From contig NC_088775.1 of assembly GCF_954871325.1 (NCBI RefSeq), positions 73,509,561 through 73,573,560 on the forward strand: 64,000 nucleotides of DNA, read 5' to 3'. The notes under the pieces are model-generated. The model made no database searches. It saw only the letters and a list, made by a program, of their open reading frames with translations, and was not told where the DNA came from. Position numbers and translations under genes: made by a program. Origin of the DNA: Gordionus sp. m RMFG-2023 (lineage: Eukaryota; Nematomorpha; Gordioida; Chordodea; Parachordodidae). Shown in pieces: positions 11,426 through 20,309 of the stretch. How positions within the stretch are numbered: position 1 is the stretch's first letter; the number at the start of each line of letters is the position of its first letter.

Positions 11426-11707
11426 TTACTTATTTTCATTTTCATTTTCATTTTTCACCATATATATTTCATTAAATAAATTTTCAATATTCCTCTTTAA
11501 TTCTTCAATTTTTTTATTTTTCTCCCTTTCCACTTGCTCTAACACTCTTACTCGACTTATATCTTTATTCCCATTTCTTTTCTTATACCAAAAATATATT
11601 ATAACCCATAATATAAAAACCACTAATATTCCAAAATACATTCTTAACGGCTCAACATTTTTGACCTCAAAATAATTGTTGGTCTTAATATTTTTGCTAT
11701 TTAGCAT
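11426..11707 (-). CDS. Minus-strand Gypsy: TM-bearing first ORF, N-terminal part
   Basis: 93 residues on the minus strand. Residues about 23-41 (MYFGILVVFILWVIIYFWY) form a clear single transmembrane segment followed by KKRNGNK, then a heptad-like coiled coil rich in Glu and Lys (VLEQVEREKNKKIEELKRN). This matches the first ORFs at 4578, 59946 and 62513 in layout: short N-terminus, TM, basic patch, coiled coil or linker, then knuckles further on. It belongs to the 2140-12233 fossil. Confidence 0.65.
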   Translation of the reverse strand: MLNSKNIKTNNYFEVKNVEPLRMYFGILVVFILWVIIYFWYKKRNGNKDISRVRVLEQVEREKNKKIEELKRNIENLFNEIYMVKNENENENK

Positions 11708-12233
11708 TTCCTTAAAATTATTTTTACTTTAAATTCTTAATATTAAAATCTAAAATTCTTTAACTCTATAATAAACTTATCAATAATTTTATCAAACAAT
11801 TTTTCACTGTCTTAAATGATAAAATATACAATACCGATTATTCCAAAAATTATTAATACACAATAATACATAAAATTTCAAAAAAAAAATCAAATTTTAC
11901 CCTTTTTTTTAACGAATTTCCTTTTTTCTTTTTAGAATTTTCTGGCCTGTTTCGTAATAGTAGTCATTGGTCTTCCGGATTAAATTTTTTTTTAAATACA
12001 GGTATCTTTTAAATTAAATGCACCACTTTTGGGATTATACTTATCGAACCAGAAAACGAATTATACTAAAACCAAAGACAAAAATTATACTCAAACCGAA
12101 AGAAACAAAATCTTTTATTTTTCATGCACTAAAATCTAACAATGAATCAATAATAATAAAATATATCCATTACATAAAAAATATTATTTTCTTAAAATTA
12201 ATAACAATAATAATAATGTACATATACCTATAA
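11708..12233. other. Leader or LTR sequence of minus-strand Gypsy
   Basis: AT-rich with no gene. By position it should hold the 5' leader and 5' LTR of the minus-strand Gypsy (a CCGGAAGACCAATGA-like phrase on the minus strand near 11970). I cannot define the LTR boundary because its partner is outside the window. ATACTTATCGAACCAG-type phrases at 12040-12100 give weak direct repeats of AAAATTATACT. Confidence 0.4.
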
Positions 12234-12633
12234 CAGGTATTATACGGGAGAAATATGAAAATTGCGGTAGATAAAAATTGCTAAAAAAAGAGATTTTGAA
12301 TTGACTTAATTATCCGCCTATTATTTTTTATAATTAGTTTATATAAATACAAAGTCGGTAACTATTTTTCAAAATAAAATAACATCTTGATTTATTAAAA
12401 TATATTAATTTGCAAAAAAAAACCAACGATCTTTTTTATATATAAAAGAATGTAAACAAGATAAAATTTTATATAAAAAAACGATTTTAATTTTACAATT
12501 TAAAATATATTTTATGCGCGACCGCAATTGGAAATCTACCGTGTGTGTATAACATTATAGGGATAGGCGCTTAATTATCATGTATCACGTTTAAATACAT
12601 AATAAGGTACTCCAAAAATAAGAAATAATACAG

Positions 12634-13410
12634 ATGCACAGTTGCAGCAATTTTAATCACTTATCTTGTAGTACAACATTCACAGAGATACTTATCATCA
12701 CAATGTTGGTAGAATCTTTTTCCCATAATATTAAAGACTTTAATATAAATGAAAACTATACTTGTAGAACAAAAATAAGCAATGCTATCATCAATGTTTT
12801 AGGACCTAAATCCAGGAGGTCAATTCTTGACGATTTGAAAGATGGGCACACATATGCAATTCTAAAAGATGCATCAAATAAGGAGAATATTAAAATATTT
12901 CCCTTGATCCTCCGCTATTTCAATAAAATTAAGGTTACTTCAATAAAACTATTAAATTTTTTCCTCTCAAATAGTCAAAAATCCAAAGACATAGCTAACC
13001 ATATAATGGTGAATATAGCAGATTCGAGATTATCAATAAATTGCATGTCAGCTTTCTGATCTGATAATGCCTCAGTGAATTTGGTAAAAACAGAGTGTAT
13101 TTACAGAATTGACTCAGCACAATGTTGGTTGCGATATGTTCCTAATCCGCCATCGATAGAATTTTAAAATTTAAACCTTTAAAAAAAATTATCTTAAATA
13201 AAGATTATTAAAGCTGTCCTAACATTTTGTTTTTTCAATAATGAATGGCAGAGGTATATTTAGGAATGATTTCACATGTAGGAAATCTACTACATGCTGT
13301 TAATGTGTAGTTGCAATCAGAAGAATCTTAACAAAGATTCACAAAATTATTCTGCAGATGTGTTCATCTTTACAGTTAAAAATTGACAATAAATTTTATA
13401 GCACCATTGC
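12634..13410 (+). pseudogene. hAT transposase, short left arm of mirrored copy 1
   Basis: The open stretch 12634-13059 shows KISNAIINVLGPKSRRSIL, AILKDASNKENIKIFPLILRYF (the first-Asp block of DUF4371-type hAT transposases) and IANHIMVNIADS, followed just past the stop by SDNASVNLVK (second-Asp block). After about 13090 the middle of the gene is deleted. A remnant matching the AEAYLGF and SHVGNLLHAVN region of the other arm resumes at about 13240. No dimerisation domain is present. It cannot be functional. Confidence 0.72.
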
Positions 13411-13559
13411 TAAAACTTAATTATATTTTATTTGAAATTTAAATATTAGAACTATATGTTTACCGTCGTTATTAAGATATTTAAAATTCCTGGCATGACA
13501 TATTATATATTTGTTTAACCATTAGCTCGGCCTCTAATGTTGTTAAAGTAATCCGATTT

Positions 13560-14900
13560 CTCTCCTTTTTCCAGGCAGTCCTCATCAGGCTAAAAATGCG
13601 CTTGGATAAGGCATTAGAACGAGGGAGAAGATATACTCGCATATTTTTTCCAAGCATGGGGATTTATCGTTATTTCGAAAAATTCTACTCATTTCTCCTC
13701 TGCTTTTAGACCATCTAACTTTTAGTATTTTGGCGAATCATAAAAAATAGAGAGAATTACAATCTTCTCAAACAAGACATCAATGTCTTTCGGTATTTTC
13801 AATATATTTATTAAATTATAAAAACCATCAATTGATGGTTTCTGTTCCAAGGTCATAATATTTATACATTTGTAAATAGAGTTATTAAAATCAAATTTTG
13901 ATTGTAAATATTCTAAAATTGTCTTAATAAAAATATCTGCTTCATTTAAAAATGTATTAATTGGAGTTTTATTTGAACATTTTAATATAATATTTTTAGC
14001 AATAGCGTCATAAAATTTATTATCAATTTTTAACTGTAGAGATGAACAGAGCTGTAGCATGATTTTGTAAATCTTTTTTAATAAAGAATATTCTGATTGC
14101 AACTGAATATTAACTGCATGAAGTAGATTTCCTACATGTGAAACGAATCCCAAATATGCTTCTGCCATTTCATACTCTAAAAAATTTTTCAAAATTTTAG
14201 GACAGCTTTTAAAATCTATATTTAAAAAGTATTTTTTTAAGGGTTTGTAAAATTTTAAAATTCTATCGATGACAGGTATTAATTACAACCACCTGATAGG
14301 TATATAACGCAACAACTCACACCATTCCAAGTCAGACCACTTCACCACTCTTTTAATTCATTAACTCTTTTAGTTGATGAACTAAATTCGTTAAAACATT
14401 TCATCACAATTATTTCGACATCCACAGATTCATTGTCTTCTTGCAAGAATTATGTAGTATATGGCTGACATGCAAATCATTGATAACCATGAATCAGCTA
14501 TATTTACCATTATGTGGCTAGCTACATCGTTAGATTTTTCACCGAGGAAAAAATTTTAACAGTTTTATTGAAATGTTCTTATTCTTGTCGAAATAGCGAA
14601 GGATCTAGGGAAATGTTTTAATATTTCCCTTATTAGATGCATCTGTTAGAATTGCATATGGATGCCACCTCCGTTAAATATCATGAGAAAAAAATTCGAC
14701 CCACATTGTGATGATATAGCTCTGTGAATGTTGAACTACATTATAGATATATACGATTTCCGCAAATGTAGTTGCATCTGTATTATTTATTATTTTTGAG
14801 AATATTTTTGTATTGCAATCAATGTTGATATACTCCCCTGTACTTACTTATATGAATGAAATGATGTTGATTTATTATTGGATAAAAATAAAACAGGATA
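13560..14900 (-). pseudogene. hAT transposase, long right arm of mirrored copy 1
   Basis: The minus-strand ORF 13722-14192 holds the middle region (FLEYEMAEAYLGFVSHVGNL, QLQSEYSLLKKIYKIMLQL, LEQKPSIDGFYNLINILKI). Nearer the axis (13560-13720) lies the C-terminal block equivalent to ALS.RIFSLM of the dimerisation domain. Further right, on the minus strand, remnants of the N-terminal region continue to about 14900. Several stops and frame changes separate the parts. Nearly identical sequence is found at 50478-51241. Confidence 0.75.
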
Positions 14901-15290
14901 GAAGGAAATTTACAAACTAGACATGTTTTTCAAATAAATATTTAAAATTCATTTTAAAATATAAAAATAATCAATTAATGTCTCTCAAAATTATAATTTA
15001 TATATTAAAAACGTTAAAATACTTTTTGCGGAAGAAATTAAAAAATTGCGGTAGATTTTTGCGGGAAATTTCCAATTGCGGTAGTTTTGCGGGGGAGAGA
15101 TGTATGCGTGTAAACTAAAAAATTACGGGAGTCCCCCTCTGATGGAAGGGAGACATGGCAACCCTGCCTACACTACTTAATAATATATTTAACACATTTT
15201 AAAAATTAATTTATCAGTTTTTCCATGAATCCAATAATAAGATGAAGCTAAAATCTTTGAAAGCATTTATTTTGAGGATGAAATCAATAT

Positions 15291-15510
15291 TAGTGTTGTT
15301 AAATATCATGATTTGAGTTGATTTGAAAGGGCCCGATTAAGATTTTGGCCAAAATAATATTATGTTCAGCCTCGATATTTGGCAAATAGAGGTCCAAACC
15401 TTTTTGTCATCGATAAGCAAAATCTCCAGGCTTACATAATATTATACTAGTTAAAATATTGTTCGGGCCTTTTTAAAAATCGGTCCAAATCAGGTCGATT
15501 AACAGCACTA
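15291..15510 (+). mobile_element. hAT MITE, TAGTGTTG family
   Basis: 220 bp starting TAGTGTTGTTAAA and ending TTAACAGCACTA, with no ORF. The flanks read ATCAATAT before the start, and the same 8 bases recur across the right end, offset by one, so an 8-bp duplication is likely. Interior TIR sequence (TTTGAGTTGATTTG versus CCAAATCAGGTCGATT) is partly complementary. The same ends occur at 28298-28519 and on the hAT in SEH1 intron 5. Confidence 0.8.
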
Positions 15511-15589
15511 TCAATATATAATGCTTAATTATAACTAAACATATTGGTATTATAAATGAAAAATTATTAATAGGAAAATTTATCATTAG

Positions 15590-16194
15590 CAGCGTCTACA
15601 TGAGAGGTGGGAATAGGAACAGTTTGTATCCAATATTTTTTAAGGGGGGGGGTAGGCATTTACTGAGGATAAACTAGGGGTACGATAAATTTATTGGGGA
15701 GTTATCTATTAAATTTTTAGAAAAAATAAGGCAAAATGTATTGCTGTAAAGATTAGTACTTTTGTCATAGACCATTATAATACAATGATATTGCTAAACA
15801 TCGACCAAATCTATATTTTACACAATATCTTAGACATTATTTTCTAAAACATTTTTTGGATCAATTTCTGCTATCCTTTTAAAAGTAATTTAAAAGGGTT
15901 AGAGATTCTACCAGGAAACTCATATTCATGACAAACAATATACTTTAATAATGCAATCAATGAAAATGCGATATTTTAATCAAATTCATGTTCTAAAAAA
16001 TAACTCTTTTACGTTTTAAATATTTTAATAATTGTTAATAAAGCATTAATAATTTAAATTATTTTTTTAAAATTTATCAAGATACTATTATAATTAAAAA
16101 GGTAATTACTAATGTAGAAATGCAAATTTTTTAGAGGGACAGGTATTGGTTGGGGGGAGGTTGCTCCAGTGAATATCTTGTCATGTAGACACTG
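15590..16194. mobile_element. Small hAT-type element with perfect 8-bp duplication
   Basis: The left end is CAGCGTCTACATGA and the right end, as its inverse, CAGTGTCTACATGA. Both flanks carry ATCATTAG (15582-15589 and 16195-16202), an exact 8-bp target duplication typical of hAT or P insertions. 605 bp with no coding capacity. Runs of G (GGGGGGGG near 15645, GGGGGGAGG near 16155) lie near both ends. Non-autonomous. Its parent is not in this window. Confidence 0.85.
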
Positions 16195-16542
16195 ATCATT
16201 AGCATCTAATAAGGAAAAAATGGTAAATGAGTTTTTTTTTATTACCAACTCTATGCTAAATAAATGATTCTAAATTTTTAGATATTTTTATTTGATTTTA
16301 ATTCTGAATTAGAAGACTCCATTTCACAAAAACTCAAGGTTTTTAACGAAAAAAGTGGTTTATACAGAAAAAAAGAGGGCACTATCAAAACTTAGCTTGG
16401 CGAATTTTTCCATAATTATTTATTTCTTAAAAAACGAAAATAAAAATTAATGATTATTTTTAATTTAAGGTAATTATAATCTACACGTCATCGAGCTCAC
16501 GACTTGGTTTCATAACTCGTTTTCACGACTTGAGTTCATAAC
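16195..16542. other. Spacer between two hAT-type elements
   Basis: No gene is seen. The last 60 bp contain three direct copies of a phrase like CGACTTGGTTTCATAACTCG (16498-16542). The phrase recurs after the hAT at 20025, so the mirrored copy 2 entered a short degenerate tandem repeat. Confidence 0.5.
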
Positions 16543-17149
16543 CAGGGTTGCCAGGTCAAAATTTTCAAATGGCGGGAGAAATTTGGTATTTTGTGGGAGA
16601 AATATGAAAATGGCGGGAGAAATTTGGTATTTTGTGGGAGGAATATTAAAATTGCGGGAGAGATATGAAAATTGCGGGAGAAATATAAAAATTGCGGGAT
16701 AAATATGAAAATTGCGGTATAAATAAAAAAGTTGCTAAAAAAGGCCCATAAAATCCCGGCCAGGCCGGGATTTTGAATTGACTTAATTATCCTCCTATTA
16801 TTTTTTATAATTAGTTTATATAAATACAAATTCGGTAACTATTTTTCAAAATAAAATAAAATCTTGATTTATTAAAATATATTAATTTATAAAAAATAAT
16901 GTAAACAAGATAAAATTTTATTTAAAAAAAACGATTTTAATTTTGCAATGTAAAAAATATATTTTATGAGAATGTCCCGTAAAACATCCGCAATTGGAAA
17001 TCTACCTTGCCTGTGTGTATAACATTATAGGGATAGGCACTTAATTATCACGTATCACGTTTAAATATATAATAAGGTAATATTGTACTCATTTCAATGA
17101 TAATTATTTTATTTATTATTGTTCAGTCACATTATTATAATCAGTGCAG

Positions 17150-18050
17150 GAGAGTGTATCGACATCCATTGCAAAACAAAAATATTCTCCAAAAATAAGA
17201 AATAATACATATGCAACTACGGTTGCAGCAATTGTAATCACTTATCTTGTAGTACAACATTCACAGAGCTACTTATCATTACAATGTAGGTAGAATCTTT
17301 CCCCATAATATTTAACGACTCCAAGATAAATGAAAACTTTACTTGTAGAACAAAAATGAGCAAGGATATCATCAATGTTTTAGAACCTGAATTCAGGAGG
17401 TCAATTCTTGACGATTTGAAAGATGGGCATATATATGCAATTCTAACAGATGTATCTAATAAGGGAAATATTAAAATATTTCTTTTGATCCTTCGCTATT
17501 TCAACAAAATTATTTTTCCCCTCAAATAGTGAAAAATCCAAAGACATAGCTAACCATATAATGGTAAATATAGCAGATTCGGGATTATCAATAAATTACA
17601 TGTCAACTTTCTTATCTGATAATGCCTCAGTGAATTTGGAAAAAACCAGAGTGTATTTACAGAATTGAGTCAGCACAATGTTGGTTGCGATATGTTCCTA
17701 ATACCCGCCATCTATAGAATTTTAAAATTTTATAAACCTTTATATATTTCTTAAATAAAGATTATAAAAGCTGTCCTAACATTTTGATTCTTCAGTAATG
17801 AATGGCAGAGGTATATTTAGGAATGATTTCACATGTAGGAAATCTACTACATACTGTTAATGTGAAGTTGCAATCAGAAGAATCTTAACAAAGATTCACA
17901 AAATTATGCTACAAATGTGTTAATCTTTACAGTTAAAAATTGACAATAAATTTTATGGCCATATTGCTAAAACTATTAAAATGTTCAAATATTTTAAAAA
18001 TACCGATAGACATTGATGTCTTGTTTGAGGATATTGTAATGCTCTCTATT
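17150..18050 (+). pseudogene. hAT transposase, short left arm of mirrored copy 2
   Basis: Plus-strand remnants parallel those of copy 1: the EFRRSILDDLKDGH region (about 17390-17430), the first-Asp block disrupted, IANHIMVNIADSG and the LSDNASVNLE region (about 17610), then after a deletion MAEVYLGMISHVGNLLH-like sequence (17805-17855). At 17990-18040 there is a further piece matching IPIDIDVLFEDIVMLSI. Many stops are present and the dimerisation domain is missing. Confidence 0.68.
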
Positions 18051-18239
18051 ATTGATTTACAATGTAAAAAATATATTTATTTTATGCGAATGTATAAATA
18101 AAAAAATATGGGAAATTAAATATAATGTTAAAAATATTTTATTTGAGATTTAAATAATAGAACTTAACGTTTACCGTCGTTATTGAGATACTTATAAAAT
18201 TCCTGGCATGACATATCATAAATTTGTTTAACCATTAGC

Positions 18240-19750
18240 TCGGCCTATAATGTTGTTAAAGCAATTCTTTTTCTAAACAGTCCTCATCAGGCTAAAAATG
18301 CGCTCGGATGAGGCATTAGAATGAGGTAAAGAAGACATACTCGCAATTTTTTTCCAGGCATGGGGATTTATTGTTATTACAAAAAAATTCTACCCGTTTC
18401 TCCTCTGCTTTTAGAATCTAACTTTAAGTATTCTGGCGAATCATAAAAAATAGAGAGAATTACAATCACCTCAAACAAGACATCAATGTCTTTCGGTATT
18501 TTTAATATATTTATTAAATTACAAAAACCATCAATTGACGGTTTTTGTTCCAAGGTCATAATATTTATACATTTGTTAGAGTTATTAAAATCAAATTTTG
18601 ATCTTAAATATTCTAAAATTGTCTTAATAAAAATATCTGCTTTAAAAATGTATTAATTAGAGTATTATTTGTAAATTTAATATTTTTAGCAATAGCGTTA
18701 TAAAATTTATTATCAATTTTTAACTGTAGAGATGAACAGAGCTGTAGCATGATTTTGTGAATCTTTATTAATAAAGAATATTCTGATTACAACTGAATAT
18801 TAACTGCATGAAGTAGATTTCCTACATGTGAAACTAATCCAAAATATGCTTCTGCCATTTCATACTTGAAAAAATATTTCAAAATTTTAGGACAGCTTTT
18901 AAAATCTTTATTTAAAAAGTATTTTTTTAAGGATTTGTAAAATTTAAAAATTCTATCGATGGCAGGTATTAACGATAAGCACCTGATAGGTACATATCGT
19001 AACCACTCACATCATACCAAGTCAGACCACTCCACCAACTCTTTTAATTCATTAACTCTTTTAGTTGATGAATTAAACTTCTTATCATAATTATTTCGAC
19101 ATCCACAGATAGTACGCCTTCTTGCAAGAATCATGTAGTATATGGCATATACAGTCAATTGGTATTAATTCATTATTGTGCTGCCTCAATTCGGTAAATA
19201 CACTTTGATTTTTGCCAAAATTTACAGAGGCATTATCAGCGCAGAAAGCTGACATGCAATTCATTGATAACCCTGAATCAGCTATATTTACATTATGTGG
19301 TTAGCTACATCGTTGGATTTTTCACTATCCAAGGAAAAAAATTAACAGTTTTTTTATTGAAATGTTCTTATTCTTGTTGAAATAGCGAAAGATCAAGGGA
19401 AATGTTTCAATATAACCCTTATTAGATGCAACTGTCAGAATTGCATATGTATGCCCATCTTTCAAATCGTCTAGAATTGACCTCTAGAATTCAGGTACTA
19501 AAACACTTGTGATAGCCTTGCTCATTTTTGTTCTACCACAAGTAAGGTTTGCACTTATATTGGAGTCGTTAAATATCATGGGAAAAAGATTCGACCCACA
19601 TTGTGATGATATAGCTCTGTGAATGTTGAACTACATGATAGATGACGATTTCCGCAACTGTAGTTGCATCTGTATTATTTATTATTTTGGAGAATATTTT
19701 TATATTGCAATCGATGTTGATATACTCCCCTGTACTGATGAATGAAATGA
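18240..19750 (-). pseudogene. hAT transposase, long right arm of mirrored copy 2
   Basis: Read on the minus strand. C-terminal sequence lies near 18250-18330 (SSERIFSLM-like). The block LEQKPSIDGFCNLINILKI is at about 18480-18560, the AEAYFGLVSHVGNLLHAVN region at about 18790-18865, the RWL region near 18960-19030, second-Asp (SADNASVNFGK-like) sequence near 19215, and the N-terminal SNI and CHKCGSNLFP region near 19560-19620. The whole transposase is represented but interrupted by several stops and small indels. Confidence 0.72.
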
Positions 19751-20032
19751 TGTTGATATATTGTATAAAAATAAAACAGGATAGAAAGAAATTTACAAAC
19801 TAGACATGTTTTTCGATTAAATATTTTAAATCTATTTTAAAAATAAAAAAATAATCAATTACTGTCTCTCAAAATTATTATTTATATATTAAAAACGTTA
19901 AAAACTTTTAAAAAAAATTGCGGTAGAATTCCAATTGCGGTAGTTTTGCGGGAGAGAGATGTCTGCGTGTAAACTAAAAAATTGCGGGAGTCTCCCGCTG
20001 ATGGGGGGAGACATGGCAACCCTGTTTATAAC

Positions 20033-20309
20033 TCGGTTTAACTATATGAGTTCATAAACGTTTTGATCGATTTTATCCACCCAAAAATTGACTCAAATCG
20101 ACTAGAGATGGCCAATTAACAATACTATAATAATGTATCCAAGAGTGGAATTACAACGGCTATTTTTTACTAATCCTCAATTGAGTCCATATTAATATTG
20201 AGACCATCCATTTGTGTGTCTAGGTGCAAGTCTAGGTCTTTGATTCTCAATTTTATATAATTTTGTGCTACAAAAATCATATAAACCTCTTAAAATGGTT
20301 GATATTATC
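20033..20309. other. Spacer with MITE-like remnant
   Basis: No gene is seen. 20085-20140 (GACTCAAATCGAC, then CAATTAACAATACTA) resembles the right end of the TAGTGTTG MITE family, suggesting a decayed copy whose left part was split by the hAT ending at 20024. The rest is unremarkable AT-rich DNA up to the target duplication ATATTATC (20302-20309). Confidence 0.35.

Larger units (their letters stand above)
2140..12233 (-). mobile_element. Old Ty3/Gypsy element, minus strand, split by a younger Gypsy
   Basis: Read on the minus strand, the order is a TM-bearing first ORF (11426-11707), a zinc knuckle region (10889-11191), protease (10359-10480), RT (2769-3623) and RNase H (2148-2784). The 4046-10233 Gypsy is inserted between protease and RT, and the 1-2139 hAT cuts off the 3' end inside RNase H. 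The right boundary is approximate: AT-rich leader or LTR sequence runs to about 12233, where a mirrored hAT begins. It is a fossil with roughly half a dozen or more breaks and no visible LTR pair. It is the oldest layer of this nest because two other elements are inserted in it. Confidence 0.75.
12234..15166 (-). mobile_element. Mirrored hAT transposon, copy 1
   Basis: The right end GGCAACCCTG (to 15166) is a hAT terminus and is shared with copies at 16543-20024 and 49517-61494. The left end is degraded (CAGGTATTATACGGG). The left arm encodes a plus-strand transposase copy with an internal deletion. The right arm encodes a longer minus-strand copy. The arms meet tail to tail near 13420-13490 at a sequence (TTTACCGTCGTTATTAAGAT) that all three copies share. 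Subterminal GCGGGAG and GCGGTAG motifs lie near both ends. Flanking 8-mers agree only partly, so this copy is old. Confidence 0.75.
16543..20024 (-). mobile_element. Mirrored hAT transposon, copy 2
   Basis: The ends are CAGGGTTGCCA (16543) and TGGCAACCCTG (to 20024). The flanks are TTCATAAC (16535-16542) and TTTATAAC (20025-20032), an 8-bp duplication with one change. Subterminal repeats ATGGCGGGAGAAAT and ATTGCGGGAGAAAT fill 16560-16700. As in copy 1, the left arm carries a deleted plus-strand transposase and the right arm a longer minus-strand one, meeting near 18000-18190. At 3482 bp it is the best delimited member of the family. Confidence 0.9.
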
